Source: Tenacibaculum sp. MAR_2010_89 (GTDB taxonomy: Bacteria > Bacteroidota > Bacteroidia > Flavobacteriales > Flavobacteriaceae). From it: a DNA stretch of 64,000 nucleotides. The stretch is taken from assembly GCF_900105985.1 (NCBI RefSeq), contig NZ_FNUB01000005.1:806001-870000 (forward strand). Direction: 5' to 3'. Below are positions 50,818 to 60,249 of this stretch, in pieces. Both the position numbers and the translations under genes were made by a program. The notes below the pieces were generated by a model, which had not been told where the DNA came from, searched no databases, and saw only the letters and a program-made list of their open reading frames with translations. How positions within the stretch are numbered: the first letter of the stretch is position 1; every line of letters begins with the position of its first letter.

Positions 50818-52713
50818 ATGTCAGCTTACAAAACACCAGGAGTCTACATTGAAGAAATTGTGAAATTTCCACCATCAGTAGCTCAAGTAGAAACAGCAAT
50901 TCCAGCCTTTATTGGATATACAGAAAAGGCGACAAAAAAAGCAATAGGAGATTTAAAAGGGAAACCAACTCGTATTACTTCGATGTTAGAGTATGAAAAT
51001 TATTTTGGGAAGCCTCAAAATGAAACTGGTATAAAAGTATCAGTTGTTAATGGAGAAATTTTTGCAGAAGGCCCTTCTAAAAATAATAGATCTCCATTTC
51101 TTATGTATTATAGCCTTCAAATGTTCTTTGCTAATGGTGGAGGGCCGTGTTATATAGTTTCTGTTGGTAGATATGGTACTGTTATAGATGATGAAGACGC
51201 AACGGTTTCTATAGTAGAACAACCAAAATTAAAAGTAGGTTTAGATGCTATTGAAAAAGTAGATGAAGCTACATTAATTGTATTTCCTGATGCTACTAAT
51301 ATAGGAGATGCTGATAGTTTTTATGGTTTGTATAATGATGCTTTGAAGCAATGTTTGAAATTAAAAGATCGTTTTGTAATTATCGATTCAGAGCATGATG
51401 ATGAAACACAATCGCCTACTCCTGTAGAAGATTTAAGAAATAAAATTTCTAGTATTAAAAATGAAGTTAAATATGGAGCCGCATATTATCCATTTTTAAA
51501 AACAATTTTAGATTACGCCTATGATGAATCTCAAATTTCAGTAGTTGAAAAATCTACAACTCAGGAAGACTTAGAAGCGCAAGTACAATTGATTTCTGAT
51601 GATATCGATACCGCTAAATTTAATGATTTAAAAACAGCGTTAAATACTTTAAAGGCAGACACAGATGCTAATGTTACAGATGCAATTTCAGCTGCAGCTT
51701 ATACGCCAATAGTTAAGGCATCTATAGATAATGTAATAAATTACGTGAATTCAATTAAAACTAGTTTAGAAGCTGCTTTGGCAATTTCAAGAAAAAATGC
51801 TAGTGTAGTTGCAGAATCTAATGCTTTAGATACTTGGATTACAAACATTCTTGAAGATATAGTGCTTGATTTTAATAAAGCAAAAGATAGATTAAATGAT
51901 GATGATACAGCTACTAAAATTAAAAATGAAATTGATGCAAATGTTTTAGAAATTGACACTTTAAAAACAGCTATAGATACACTTATTACTCCTGGAGAGT
52001 TAAGTTTATTAATTGCTGCTTTAAATGCTAATGCTGCTGTTTTTCCTTCAACAACAACTATTCTTAGAAACCTTAAAAATACAAATGATCGTTTGTATAA
52101 TCAAGTAAAAGCTGAAATAGGGCGTATACCATTGGTATTACCTCCAAGTTCAACAATAGCGGGGATTTATGCGGCGGTTGATTCTAATAGAGGAGTATGG
52201 AAAGCACCAGCAAATGTAAGTTTAAATTATGTTGTAGAACCAACGATTCAAGTTTCTCATGAAGAGCAACAAGGGTTAAATGTAGATGAAGTTGCAGGTA
52301 AATCTATAAACGCAATTAGAGCTTTTGTAGGAAAAGGAAACTTAGTGTGGGGGGCAAGAACTCTTGCAGGAAATGATAACGAATGGAGATATGTACCAGT
52401 AAGACGTTTCTTTAATATGGCAGAAGAGTCAATTAAAAAAGCTACTGAACAGTTTGTTTTTGAACCAAATGACAAAAACACTTGGATTCGTGTAAAAGCA
52501 ATGATAGATAATTTCTTAACACTTCAATGGAGAGCAGGAGCATTAGCTGGTCCTACGCCAGAAAAAGCTTTTTATGTAAATATAGGCTTAGGAGAAACAA
52601 TGACAGCGCAAGATATTTTAGAGGGTAATATGATTATTGAAATAGGAATGGCGGTTGTTCGTCCTGCAGAATTTATCATTTTAAAATTCTCTCATAAAAT
52701 GCAAGAAGTATAA
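50818..52713 (+). CDS. eCIS contractile sheath protein with large helical insertion
   Basis: 631 residues. N-terminal KTPGVYIEEI and C-terminal LQWRAGALAGPTPEKAFYV ... MAVVRPAEFIILKFSHKM are classic tail-sheath signatures. Between about residues 240 and 435 lies a Lys/Asp/Ala-rich, helical, coiled-coil-like insertion that an ordinary sheath lacks. The conserved C-terminal domain forms the sheath wall around the tube. The insertion would be expected on the outer surface. Confidence 0.92.
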   Translation: MSAYKTPGVYIEEIVKFPPSVAQVETAIPAFIGYTEKATKKAIGDLKGKPTRITSMLEYENYFGKPQNETGIKVSVVNGEIFAEGPSKNNRSPFLMYYSLQMFFANGGGPCYIVSVGRYGTVIDDEDATVSIVEQPKLKVGLDAIEKVDEATLIVFPDATNIGDADSFYGLYNDALKQCLKLKDRFVIIDSEHDDETQSPTPVEDLRNKISSIKNEVKYGAAYYPFLKTILDYAYDESQISVVEKSTTQEDLEAQVQLISDDIDTAKFNDLKTALNTLKADTDANVTDAISAAAYTPIVKASIDNVINYVNSIKTSLEAALAISRKNASVVAESNALDTWITNILEDIVLDFNKAKDRLNDDDTATKIKNEIDANVLEIDTLKTAIDTLITPGELSLLIAALNANAAVFPSTTTILRNLKNTNDRLYNQVKAEIGRIPLVLPPSSTIAGIYAAVDSNRGVWKAPANVSLNYVVEPTIQVSHEEQQGLNVDEVAGKSINAIRAFVGKGNLVWGARTLAGNDNEWRYVPVRRFFNMAEESIKKATEQFVFEPNDKNTWIRVKAMIDNFLTLQWRAGALAGPTPEKAFYVNIGLGETMTAQDILEGNMIIEIGMAVVRPAEFIILKFSHKMQEV

Positions 52714-52751
52714 GTAACTCGCTAAATAAAATTAAATAAAAAAATAAAATT

Positions 52752-53198
52752 ATGTCAGTATTATATCCATTTAGTAAATTTTCCTTCGCTGTAGATTTTG
52801 GAGGGGCTAAATTTAACTGTACAGAGGTTTCAGGGTTAACCTTTGAAAATAAAATGATTGAGTACCGTGGAGGAGCGGATAGAGAGTATCATAAATCTAA
52901 ACAACCTGGGTTATTTGAGTATGCTAACATTACTATAAAGAGAGGAATATTTGCAGATAAAAGTAAAGAGTTTTATGAGCAATGGGCTAAAACTGTATAC
53001 CTACAAGAAGGAGGTGCTCAGTTTAGAGGAGACTTAACTATTAGTTTATTAGATGAAAACGGAGATGCATCTGTAAACTGGAAATGTACAAATGCATATT
53101 TGGCTAAACTTTCTGATACAGATTTAAAAGCAGATGGTAATGAAATAGCTATACAAAGCGCTGAATTTGTAATAGAAAAATTAACAATGATAGATTAA
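52752..53198 (+). CDS. eCIS inner tube protein (Pvc1-like)
   Basis: 148 residues of the T4 gp19-like phage tail tube family: SKFSFAVDFGGAKFNCTEVSGL, YRGGADREYHKSKQPGLFEYANITIKRG. Forms the Hcp-like hexameric rings of the inner tube. One base overlap with the next gene. Confidence 0.9.
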   Translation: MSVLYPFSKFSFAVDFGGAKFNCTEVSGLTFENKMIEYRGGADREYHKSKQPGLFEYANITIKRGIFADKSKEFYEQWAKTVYLQEGGAQFRGDLTISLLDENGDASVNWKCTNAYLAKLSDTDLKADGNEIAIQSAEFVIEKLTMID

Positions 53199-53638
53199 TG
53201 TTTAGTTACTATCCACCAGTAGGCTTTAGTTTTAAAGTAGAGTTTGAAACAATTCCAACTTCACAAGGAGACAACTCATTTCAATCAGTTTCAGGGCTCT
53301 CAGTAGACCTTGAAACTGAAGAAATTGCTGAAGGTGGAGAAAATAGATTTAAGCATAAAATACCAGTACGCTCAAAATACCCAAATTTAGTTTTAAAAAG
53401 AGGAGTTCTAGTAAATTCTGAGGTTATTAAATGGTGCAAGAAAGCATTAGAAAACTTTGAAATTCAACCAGTAAATATAAATGTTATGTTGCTTGGAGAA
53501 GATCATCAAGCTATCCAAACTTGGAACATAGTTCATGCATATCCAGTTAAATGGAATGTGGGCGACTTTAATGCTGAAGAAAGTAAACTTGTAATAGAAA
53601 CTCTTGAATTAACGTATAATTATTTTAAAGTAACCTAA
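53198..53638 (+). CDS. eCIS second tube/tube-initiator protein (Pvc5-like)
   Basis: 146 residues, same gp19-like fold as the preceding gene (GFSFKVEFETIPTSQGDNSFQSVSGL) but divergent. Two tube paralogues in tandem is the usual eCIS arrangement, one for the bulk tube and one joining tube to baseplate. Confidence 0.87.
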   Translation: MFSYYPPVGFSFKVEFETIPTSQGDNSFQSVSGLSVDLETEEIAEGGENRFKHKIPVRSKYPNLVLKRGVLVNSEVIKWCKKALENFEIQPVNINVMLLGEDHQAIQTWNIVHAYPVKWNVGDFNAEESKLVIETLELTYNYFKVT

Positions 53639-53640
53639 CC

Positions 53641-53802
53641 ATGCCAATTACTATTAAAGAATTACATATTAAAATAAATGTAGATGAAAAGCCTGAAATA
53701 CAAGGACAGGCTAGTGGAACAAATATTAGTAATACTGCAGCCATAGTTGCAACTTGTGTAGAGGAAGTAATGGATATTCTTGAAAGACAAAAACAACGAT
53801 AA
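53641..53802 (+). CDS. DUF5908-type small eCIS protein (Pvc6-like)
   Basis: 53 residues, too short for most automatic calls. Reads MPITIKELHIKINV ... VMDILERQKQR. Position between tube and LysM genes and its shape match the small DUF5908 protein of PVC-type loci. Starts 2 bp after the tube gene and its stop overlaps the next ATG. Confidence 0.85.
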   Translation: MPITIKELHIKINVDEKPEIQGQASGTNISNTAAIVATCVEEVMDILERQKQR

Positions 53803-54488
53803 TGAGTCAAGGAGAATTAAAAAAACTAGTTATAAAAGCTTATAAAGACGATAAATTTAATGATGAGGTTGCTAATGGAGAGTTTACAACATTGGTAAAC
53901 CCTGAAAAATATATGGTGGCATACAAGCCAGAGTATACTGAAGTTCAGGGTCAAGGAACAAGTGGGGGACAACCAAAATTCACTAAAATACCTCCACAAG
54001 AACTAGATCTAGATTTGTTATTTGATAGTAGCGGAGTAATTGATGGAAAAGGTGATTTGAAGAATGGAATTATCGATAAAATTGAAGCTTTTAAGAAGAT
54101 TGTTTTTGAGTACAAAGGAGAAGAACACAAGCCTAATTATTTAATGATTAAATGGGGGGCGCTTTTGTTTAAAGGATCTTTAGTAGATCTTTCAATTGAA
54201 TATAGATTATTTGCTCCTGATGGTACTCCATTACGTGCGAATGCAAAATTAAAAGTAAAAGGTACTATTGATGATGATTTACGAATAGCTAAAGAAAATA
54301 ATCAATCGCCAGATTTAACCCATTATCGTAAAGTAAAATCTGGAGATACCTTGCCCCTGATGTGCCACCGTATTTATGGAGACTCTAAGTATTATCTAGA
54401 AGTAGCGAGGGTAAACAAGATTATGCAATTCAGAAAATTAAAATCTGGTCAAGAAATTTTTTTTCCACCATTACAAAAATTCGCCTAA
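53802..54488 (+). CDS. eCIS LysM-domain baseplate protein (Pvc7-like)
   Basis: 228 residues. N-terminal baseplate domain (LVIKAYKDDKFNDEVANGEFTTLVNPEKY), then a C-terminal LysM-like motif (HYRKVKSGDTLPLMCHRIYGD, LKSGQEIFFPP). Equivalent to T4 gp53/Pvc7, which links tube to baseplate. Confidence 0.88.
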   Translation: MSQGELKKLVIKAYKDDKFNDEVANGEFTTLVNPEKYMVAYKPEYTEVQGQGTSGGQPKFTKIPPQELDLDLLFDSSGVIDGKGDLKNGIIDKIEAFKKIVFEYKGEEHKPNYLMIKWGALLFKGSLVDLSIEYRLFAPDGTPLRANAKLKVKGTIDDDLRIAKENNQSPDLTHYRKVKSGDTLPLMCHRIYGDSKYYLEVARVNKIMQFRKLKSGQEIFFPPLQKFA

Positions 54489-56234
54489 ATGAATAGTACA
54501 GGAACCATACAAACTTCAAAAAGTGCTGATTTAACCACTTTTAAAATACTTGTTGAAGGAGAAGAATTGTCAAAAATATATGAGGTAAAAAGCATCACTG
54601 TTTCTAAAGAGGTAAATAAAATACCAACGGCTCAAATTATTTTAATTGATGGAGATGCTTCAAAACGAGATTTTAAATTAAGTAATGAAAACTTACTTAT
54701 TCCAGGGAAAGAGATTGAACTTACAGCTGGTTATCATTCAGATGAAGAAACTATTTTTAAAGGAATTGTGATTAAACATAATTTAAGAATTAGGGCTCAT
54801 TCAGCACAGTTAGTTATTGAATGTAAAGATGAAGCTGTAAAAATGACGATGGGTAGAAAAAGTAAATATTTCTACGAAAGCAAAGACAGTGATATTTTTG
54901 AAGAAATTATTGGTGAATATGGACTATCTAAAGAAGTTGAATCAACAAATCATTCTCACCCTGAATTAGTTCAGTATAATGCTTCAGATTGGGATTTTTT
55001 AGTTTCAAGAGCTCAAGCCAATGGAAAGCTATGCTTTGTAGATGATGGAACTGTGACTATAGCAAAACCAAACATTGGTCAATCTGAAATAGAAACAGTA
55101 ACCTTTGGAGGTTCACTTTTAGATTTTGATGCAGAAATAGATGCTCGTCATCAAGTTAAAAAAGTGGCTGCTTATAGTTGGAATCATACAGATCAAGAAT
55201 TAGTTGAGGTTGAAGGTAAAGATCCAGGAGTTACGTTAAACGGAAATTTATCAGTTTCTGATTTAAACAAAATTATAGATTTAGAAAACTTAGAACTTAG
55301 GCATGGAGGAGGTATTACAGATACTGAATTACAAGATTGGGCAGATGCAAAATGGTTATTTCAACAATTAGCAAAAGTAAGAGGTAGAGTGAAATTTCAA
55401 GGAATTCCATCGGTAAAGCCTAATACAATTTTAAAATTAGAAGGAGTTGGTGATCGCTTTAACGGTAATGTTTACGTAACTGGTGTACAACATGTTATTT
55501 CTAATGGAAATTGGGTATCGAATGCTCAATTTGGATTGTCAACAGAGTGGTTTTCTGAAACTTTTGAAATTTCTTCAAAACCAGCATCAGGATTATTACC
55601 AGCAATTCAAGGATTGCAAATAGGTGTTGTTTCTCAATTAGAAGAAGACCCTGATGGTGAAGATAGGATTTTAGTGCAAATTCCAATTATTAATAATGAA
55701 GAAGAAGGTATTTGGTGTAGAGTTGCTTCACCAGATGCTGGAGAAAATAGAGGTGTTTTTTTTCGACCAGAAATAGGAGATGAAGTTATAGTAGGTTTTA
55801 TTAATCAAGACCCTAATGATGCTATTGTTTTAGGAATGTTGCATAGTAGTGCTAAACCTTCGCCAATAACAGCTACAGATGATAATCATGAAAAAGGAAT
55901 TATTACAAGAAGCGAAATGAAAGTATTGTTTGATGATGATAAGAAGATAATTACTATTGAAACACCAGCAGGAAAAATTATATCTCTTGATGAAGATGAA
56001 AACACTATAACTATTGAAGATGATAATTCAAATGTAATTACTATAAATAGTGATGGTATATCAATGGAAAGTGCAGGAGATATTTCTTTAAAAGCTTCTG
56101 GAGATGTTTCTATTGAAGGAACTAATGTGAGTTTAACGGCAAATGCTGAATTCAAAGCTGAAGGGAGTGCAGGAGCAGAGTTATCAACTAGTGCGATAGC
56201 AGTTTTAAAAGGATCATTAGTACAAATAAATTAA
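54489..56234 (+). CDS. eCIS VgrG-like spike protein (Pvc8-like)
   Basis: 581 residues. gp27-like N-terminus (TIQTSKSADLTTFKILVEG), gp5-like OB-fold region (IGVVSQLEEDPDGEDRILVQIP, GIWCRVASPDAGENRGVFFRPEIGDEVIVGF), then a beta-helix of short repeats with alternating polar residues (SAGDISLKASGDVSIEG). Forms the trimeric spike hub that carries the PAAR tip encoded next. Confidence 0.92.
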   Translation: MNSTGTIQTSKSADLTTFKILVEGEELSKIYEVKSITVSKEVNKIPTAQIILIDGDASKRDFKLSNENLLIPGKEIELTAGYHSDEETIFKGIVIKHNLRIRAHSAQLVIECKDEAVKMTMGRKSKYFYESKDSDIFEEIIGEYGLSKEVESTNHSHPELVQYNASDWDFLVSRAQANGKLCFVDDGTVTIAKPNIGQSEIETVTFGGSLLDFDAEIDARHQVKKVAAYSWNHTDQELVEVEGKDPGVTLNGNLSVSDLNKIIDLENLELRHGGGITDTELQDWADAKWLFQQLAKVRGRVKFQGIPSVKPNTILKLEGVGDRFNGNVYVTGVQHVISNGNWVSNAQFGLSTEWFSETFEISSKPASGLLPAIQGLQIGVVSQLEEDPDGEDRILVQIPIINNEEEGIWCRVASPDAGENRGVFFRPEIGDEVIVGFINQDPNDAIVLGMLHSSAKPSPITATDDNHEKGIITRSEMKVLFDDDKKIITIETPAGKIISLDEDENTITIEDDNSNVITINSDGISMESAGDISLKASGDVSIEGTNVSLTANAEFKAEGSAGAELSTSAIAVLKGSLVQIN

Positions 56235-56257
56235 TTTTTAAAAGGTAAAACAATAAT

Positions 56258-56328
56258 GTCATTCCGAGGAAATAAGACGAAGGAATCTGTCTTTTAAAGT
56301 AAGGTTACCTCCTTTAACTCGTAATGAT
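56258..56328. repeat. REP-like intergenic palindrome, copy 2
   Basis: GTCATTCCGAG at the left and CTCGTAATGAT at the right (9 of 11 bases pair), with an inner ATTCC/GGAAT hairpin around CGAGGAAATAAGACGA. Matches copy 1 at 12822-12886 with compensated stem changes. It lies in a gap of the eCIS operon. Confidence 0.55.
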
Positions 56329-56348
56329 AGTTCAAATAAGTAAAGTAA

Positions 56349-56639
56349 ATGGGAAATCCAGCAGCAAGAATTACAGATATGCATGTTTGCCCTATGGTTA
56401 CAGGAGTGGTTCCTCATGTTGGAGGGCCAATTTTACCAGCAGGAGAACCAACAGTTTTAATTGGAGGTTTACCAGCTGCAAGAGTTGGAGATATGGCAGT
56501 TTGTGTTGGACCACCTGATAGTATAGTAGCAGGTTCAGGAACAGTATTAATAGGAGGTATGCCAGCGGCAAGAATGGGAGATAGTACTTCACATGGAGGC
56601 ACAATAGTATTAGGAGAACCAACAGTATTAATAGGATAG
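56349..56639 (+). CDS. eCIS PAAR spike-tip protein
   Basis: 96 residues. PAAR signatures GNPAARITDMHVCP, GLPAARVGDMAVCVGP, GMPAARMGDSTSHGG with regular GEPTVLIGG turns. Forms the pointed cap of the VgrG-like spike and usually binds a metal ion. Starts after the REP-like element. Confidence 0.93.
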   Translation: MGNPAARITDMHVCPMVTGVVPHVGGPILPAGEPTVLIGGLPAARVGDMAVCVGPPDSIVAGSGTVLIGGMPAARMGDSTSHGGTIVLGEPTVLIG

Positions 56640-56642
56640 TTA

Positions 56643-57059
56643 ATGATGGAAAATAAAAAAGCATTTTTAGGAATAGGATGGGGGTTTCCTCCTGAGTTTT
56701 CTAATGATTTAAGAGAAGTAGTTATGATATCCGATGAAGAGGATATTAAAAGTAGTTTAGAAATACTATTAACCACACGATTAGGTGAACGAGTATTATT
56801 ACCAAATTATGGTTGTAACCTGGAAGAATTACTTTTTGAACGATTAGACAGAACACTTATAACTTATGCAAAAGAACTGATTCAAACTGCAATATTATAC
56901 CATGAACCAAGAATTGATGTAATTCATATTGATGTTTCAGAAACAGATCCTTTAGAAGGGATGTTAGTTATAAAAATCGAGTATACAATTAGAGCTACAA
57001 ATAGTAGAACCAATGTGGTGTTTCCTTTTTATAAAGGAGAAGGAACTGATATAAATTAA
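56643..57059 (+). CDS. eCIS GPW/gp25 baseplate protein (Pvc9-like)
   Basis: 138 residues. FLGIGWGFPPEF, LEILLTTRLGERVLLPNYGCNLEELLFE are the gp25 family hallmark with the EPR motif (YHEPRIDV). Joins sheath to baseplate. 3 bp after the PAAR gene; two adjacent ATGs, either could start. Confidence 0.92.
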   Translation: MMENKKAFLGIGWGFPPEFSNDLREVVMISDEEDIKSSLEILLTTRLGERVLLPNYGCNLEELLFERLDRTLITYAKELIQTAILYHEPRIDVIHIDVSETDPLEGMLVIKIEYTIRATNSRTNVVFPFYKGEGTDIN

Positions 57060-57066
57060 AAAAAAC

Positions 57067-60000
57067 ATGAGTAAAATCATTCCTAATATATTACAACGAA
57101 ACGGAACAGGACAAGAACAGCGTACTATAGATGCGTTAGATCCTGAAAATTTCGAACTTCATGATTTTACGATTGAAGATTGGATTTTATTTGCGTTTAA
57201 TTTTGCTGAGAAATTAAATTATTTCTCTACAGAAAATCATGAAGTAGCATCTGGAAATTGGAAAGTTTTTTTTAACAAACTAACAACATCTCAAGTGCCT
57301 TTTAGGGGTACTCGTGAATATGGAAAGCTAAAAGAAAATATAACAACAATACTTAATGATTTTACGAAAGAAGCTAGACTTTCTCCACATTTAACTTTAT
57401 TTGTTTGCTTCTTAAAGTTGTTAGAGTTCTCAAAAGAAAGGTTTAATAAGTTAACTAAACGTCATTTAGATTTTTATTACAAAGAAATTCTTCAAGTAAA
57501 TAATAAAGAAGCAATACCAGATCAAGCGCATGTAATTTTTGAATTAGCTAAAAAAATAACGAATCAACAGGTTAAAAAGGAAACCTTACTAGATGCAAAA
57601 AAAGATATTTCAGGAAATTCTTTAATGTATAAAACGGATGAAGATCTAACTGTAAACAAAGCCAAAGTAGGGGCTATAAAAACTATTTATAATAAAAATT
57701 CTAATAGTTTAAAAAAGATAAAAGTAAGTCATGTAGCGAATACAAAAGATGGTATAGCTGAGCCGCTTCTTGAAACTGAACCGTATTGGCACCCTTTTGG
57801 GTATCCATCAAGTGGTAAAAATGTAGATGAATTACAAGACGCAGAAATGGGGTTTTGTATAGCTTCCCCTATGTTATGGCTCCAAGAAGGAAGACGAGTA
57901 GTAACGATAACCATTAAATTTGATACTGATTTTGAAAAAGAACCATTTAAAGTAGATACACTTATTGAAAATTTAAAGTTGTATGGAAGTGGAAAAGAAA
58001 AATGGATAGAGCCTACTCTAATAGCAATTAATGATGCAAATGATGGTGATTTAGAAGTTTCTGATGAAATAAGTTTCACATTTTTTTTAGGAGAAGATAC
58101 AGAAGCGATAGTAAATTATGAAGAAGAGTTTCTATTAAAAAAATATAAAACAACACATCCATTAGTTCGTTTTGTTTTTGATATATCTAATAATACGGGG
58201 TATGATTTTTATAGATTTTTAGCAAGTAATACAGTTAATAAAATAACAATAAAAACTGTTGTTGAAGGAGCTAAATCATTAATTGTTGAAAATGATAATG
58301 GTTTGGTTAAGAGTAAAAAACCTTTTCATCCTTTTACCACTCGACCTATTGAAGGATCTAACTTTAGTGTTGATTATAAAGAAGCGTTTTCTAAAAAATG
58401 GACAAGTTTTTCAGTTAATTTACGTTGGAAAAATACTCCAGAAGATTTCAAAAATTGGTATCAAGCGTATTTAAAAAAATCAAGCTACTCTTCTATTAAA
58501 ACATATGGGGAAGAGTTAGCAAAAGCTATAGCTAATAGAAGTTTACTAATAGAAAATGAAGGATTTTTCAAGGCAAAAAAAAGAATGTTACATGCAGCTG
58601 GTGAAGCGAATGAAACAATAGGAGAGATAAAAAAAATATTTACTAAAGAGGTATTAGAAAAAGCTGATGAAGATGAGGTTTTTTATACTGGAAATTTTAC
58701 AGCTATAAATTCAAGTAATACTTATGATGTTCATAAAGCAGGACCTTTGAAATTAACATTAGAACAATCTTTTTTTCATGATTTATATCCTCGCTTGTAT
58801 GCTTTGGCAGTTAGTTCTGAAAATAAAGATGTTAATCTCCCTAATGAGCCTTACACTCCTTTGGTTGAAACAATTACAGTAGATTATGTAGCTGAAGAAA
58901 CTATTCTAGTGTCAGAAGTTAGAAAAGATGAAAATCGAATTCAACTTTTTCATGAGCATCCTTTCGGAGAACATGAAGAAAATTATGCACATAAAAAATA
59001 CTTACAAGAAGAAAAAAATATTATAGATATTTTTGATAAAGATACTATTCAAACTTTTTTAGTTCCTAAATACTGTTTGGGAGGACATTTATTTTTAGGA
59101 ATAGAAAACCTAGAACCTCAGCAAAATATTTCTTTATTGATTCAAGTTCTTGAAGGAAGTGAAAATCCAGAAGTGGAGAGTTTTAAAGAAAATGAAAAAG
59201 TAAACTGGTCAATTTTATGTAATAATAAATGGAAAAGCCTTGAAAATGAGATTATTTCTAATAATACCGATAACTTTTTAAAATCTGGAATTGTAAAATT
59301 TTCTATACCAAAAGAAGCTAGTTTAAATAATACACTATTACCAGAAGGATATATTTGGATAAAAGCTCAAATGAATAAATCATTTGATGCAGTATGTAAG
59401 GTTATTAATATTCATGCTCAGGCAGTTCTTGCTACTTTTAAAAATAATGAAAATGAAGTAAGTCATTTAAAAAACGGATTAGCTGGTGACACTATAAAGA
59501 AAATGGTAACTCGTATACCACAAATTAAATCGATATCACAACCGTATAATACTTTTGGAGGAAGCACCCTAGAGTCTGACGATAATTTCTATCGAAGAAT
59601 TAGTGAACGTCTTCGCCATAAGAATAGAGCTATAACTCTTTGGGATTACGAGCATTTAATTCTTCAACAATTTCCTGAAATCTATAAAGTAAAATGTTTA
59701 AATCATACTTCAAAAACAAGTTTTACTGCGGCAGGTCATGTTACACTTGTAGTAATTCCTGATACAGTAAATAAAAATGTGTTTGATATTTATCAACCAA
59801 GGGTAAGTAAAGCAACATTAAATAGTATTACTAATTATATAAATTCATTAAATACATTACATGTAAATGCAGTAGTAATGAACCCTATTTATGAAGAGGT
59901 AAGTATAGGATTAGAGGTTAGCTTCTATAAAGGTTTTGACGATAATTTTTATACAGAACAATTAAAATTAGATATCACAAAATTTTTATCTCCTTGGGCT

Positions 60001-60249
60001 TATGATGAAGCAAAAGAAATAACTTTTGGGCTTACATTACATAAAAGTGTATTGATTGATTATATAGAAAAACTATCCTATGTAGATTATTTACAAAATG
60101 TAAAAATGAATGGGGATGCTACTATTTATAAGATTACACCTAGTAATCCAAAGTCAATAGTAGTATCAGCAAAAAAACATACGGTAAGCACAGTATTAAC
60201 TACCTGTAAAGGAACTAAAAAAATTATAGAGCAAACATGTCAGTTATAA
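57067..60249 (+). CDS. eCIS baseplate wedge protein, gp47/J-like (Pvc11-like)
   Basis: 1060 residues. N-terminal PVC-type region (LDPENFELHDFTIEDWILFAFNFAEKL). The conserved baseplate-J module is near the C-terminus (SDDNFYRRISERLRHKNRAITLWDYEHLILQQFPEIYKVKC). Large baseplate wedge. Overlaps the following gene by 13 bp, indicating coupled translation. Confidence 0.9.
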   Translation: MSKIIPNILQRNGTGQEQRTIDALDPENFELHDFTIEDWILFAFNFAEKLNYFSTENHEVASGNWKVFFNKLTTSQVPFRGTREYGKLKENITTILNDFTKEARLSPHLTLFVCFLKLLEFSKERFNKLTKRHLDFYYKEILQVNNKEAIPDQAHVIFELAKKITNQQVKKETLLDAKKDISGNSLMYKTDEDLTVNKAKVGAIKTIYNKNSNSLKKIKVSHVANTKDGIAEPLLETEPYWHPFGYPSSGKNVDELQDAEMGFCIASPMLWLQEGRRVVTITIKFDTDFEKEPFKVDTLIENLKLYGSGKEKWIEPTLIAINDANDGDLEVSDEISFTFFLGEDTEAIVNYEEEFLLKKYKTTHPLVRFVFDISNNTGYDFYRFLASNTVNKITIKTVVEGAKSLIVENDNGLVKSKKPFHPFTTRPIEGSNFSVDYKEAFSKKWTSFSVNLRWKNTPEDFKNWYQAYLKKSSYSSIKTYGEELAKAIANRSLLIENEGFFKAKKRMLHAAGEANETIGEIKKIFTKEVLEKADEDEVFYTGNFTAINSSNTYDVHKAGPLKLTLEQSFFHDLYPRLYALAVSSENKDVNLPNEPYTPLVETITVDYVAEETILVSEVRKDENRIQLFHEHPFGEHEENYAHKKYLQEEKNIIDIFDKDTIQTFLVPKYCLGGHLFLGIENLEPQQNISLLIQVLEGSENPEVESFKENEKVNWSILCNNKWKSLENEIISNNTDNFLKSGIVKFSIPKEASLNNTLLPEGYIWIKAQMNKSFDAVCKVINIHAQAVLATFKNNENEVSHLKNGLAGDTIKKMVTRIPQIKSISQPYNTFGGSTLESDDNFYRRISERLRHKNRAITLWDYEHLILQQFPEIYKVKCLNHTSKTSFTAAGHVTLVVIPDTVNKNVFDIYQPRVSKATLNSITNYINSLNTLHVNAVVMNPIYEEVSIGLEVSFYKGFDDNFYTEQLKLDITKFLSPWAYDEAKEITFGLTLHKSVLIDYIEKLSYVDYLQNVKMNGDATIYKITPSNPKSIVVSAKKHTVSTVLTTCKGTKKIIEQTCQL

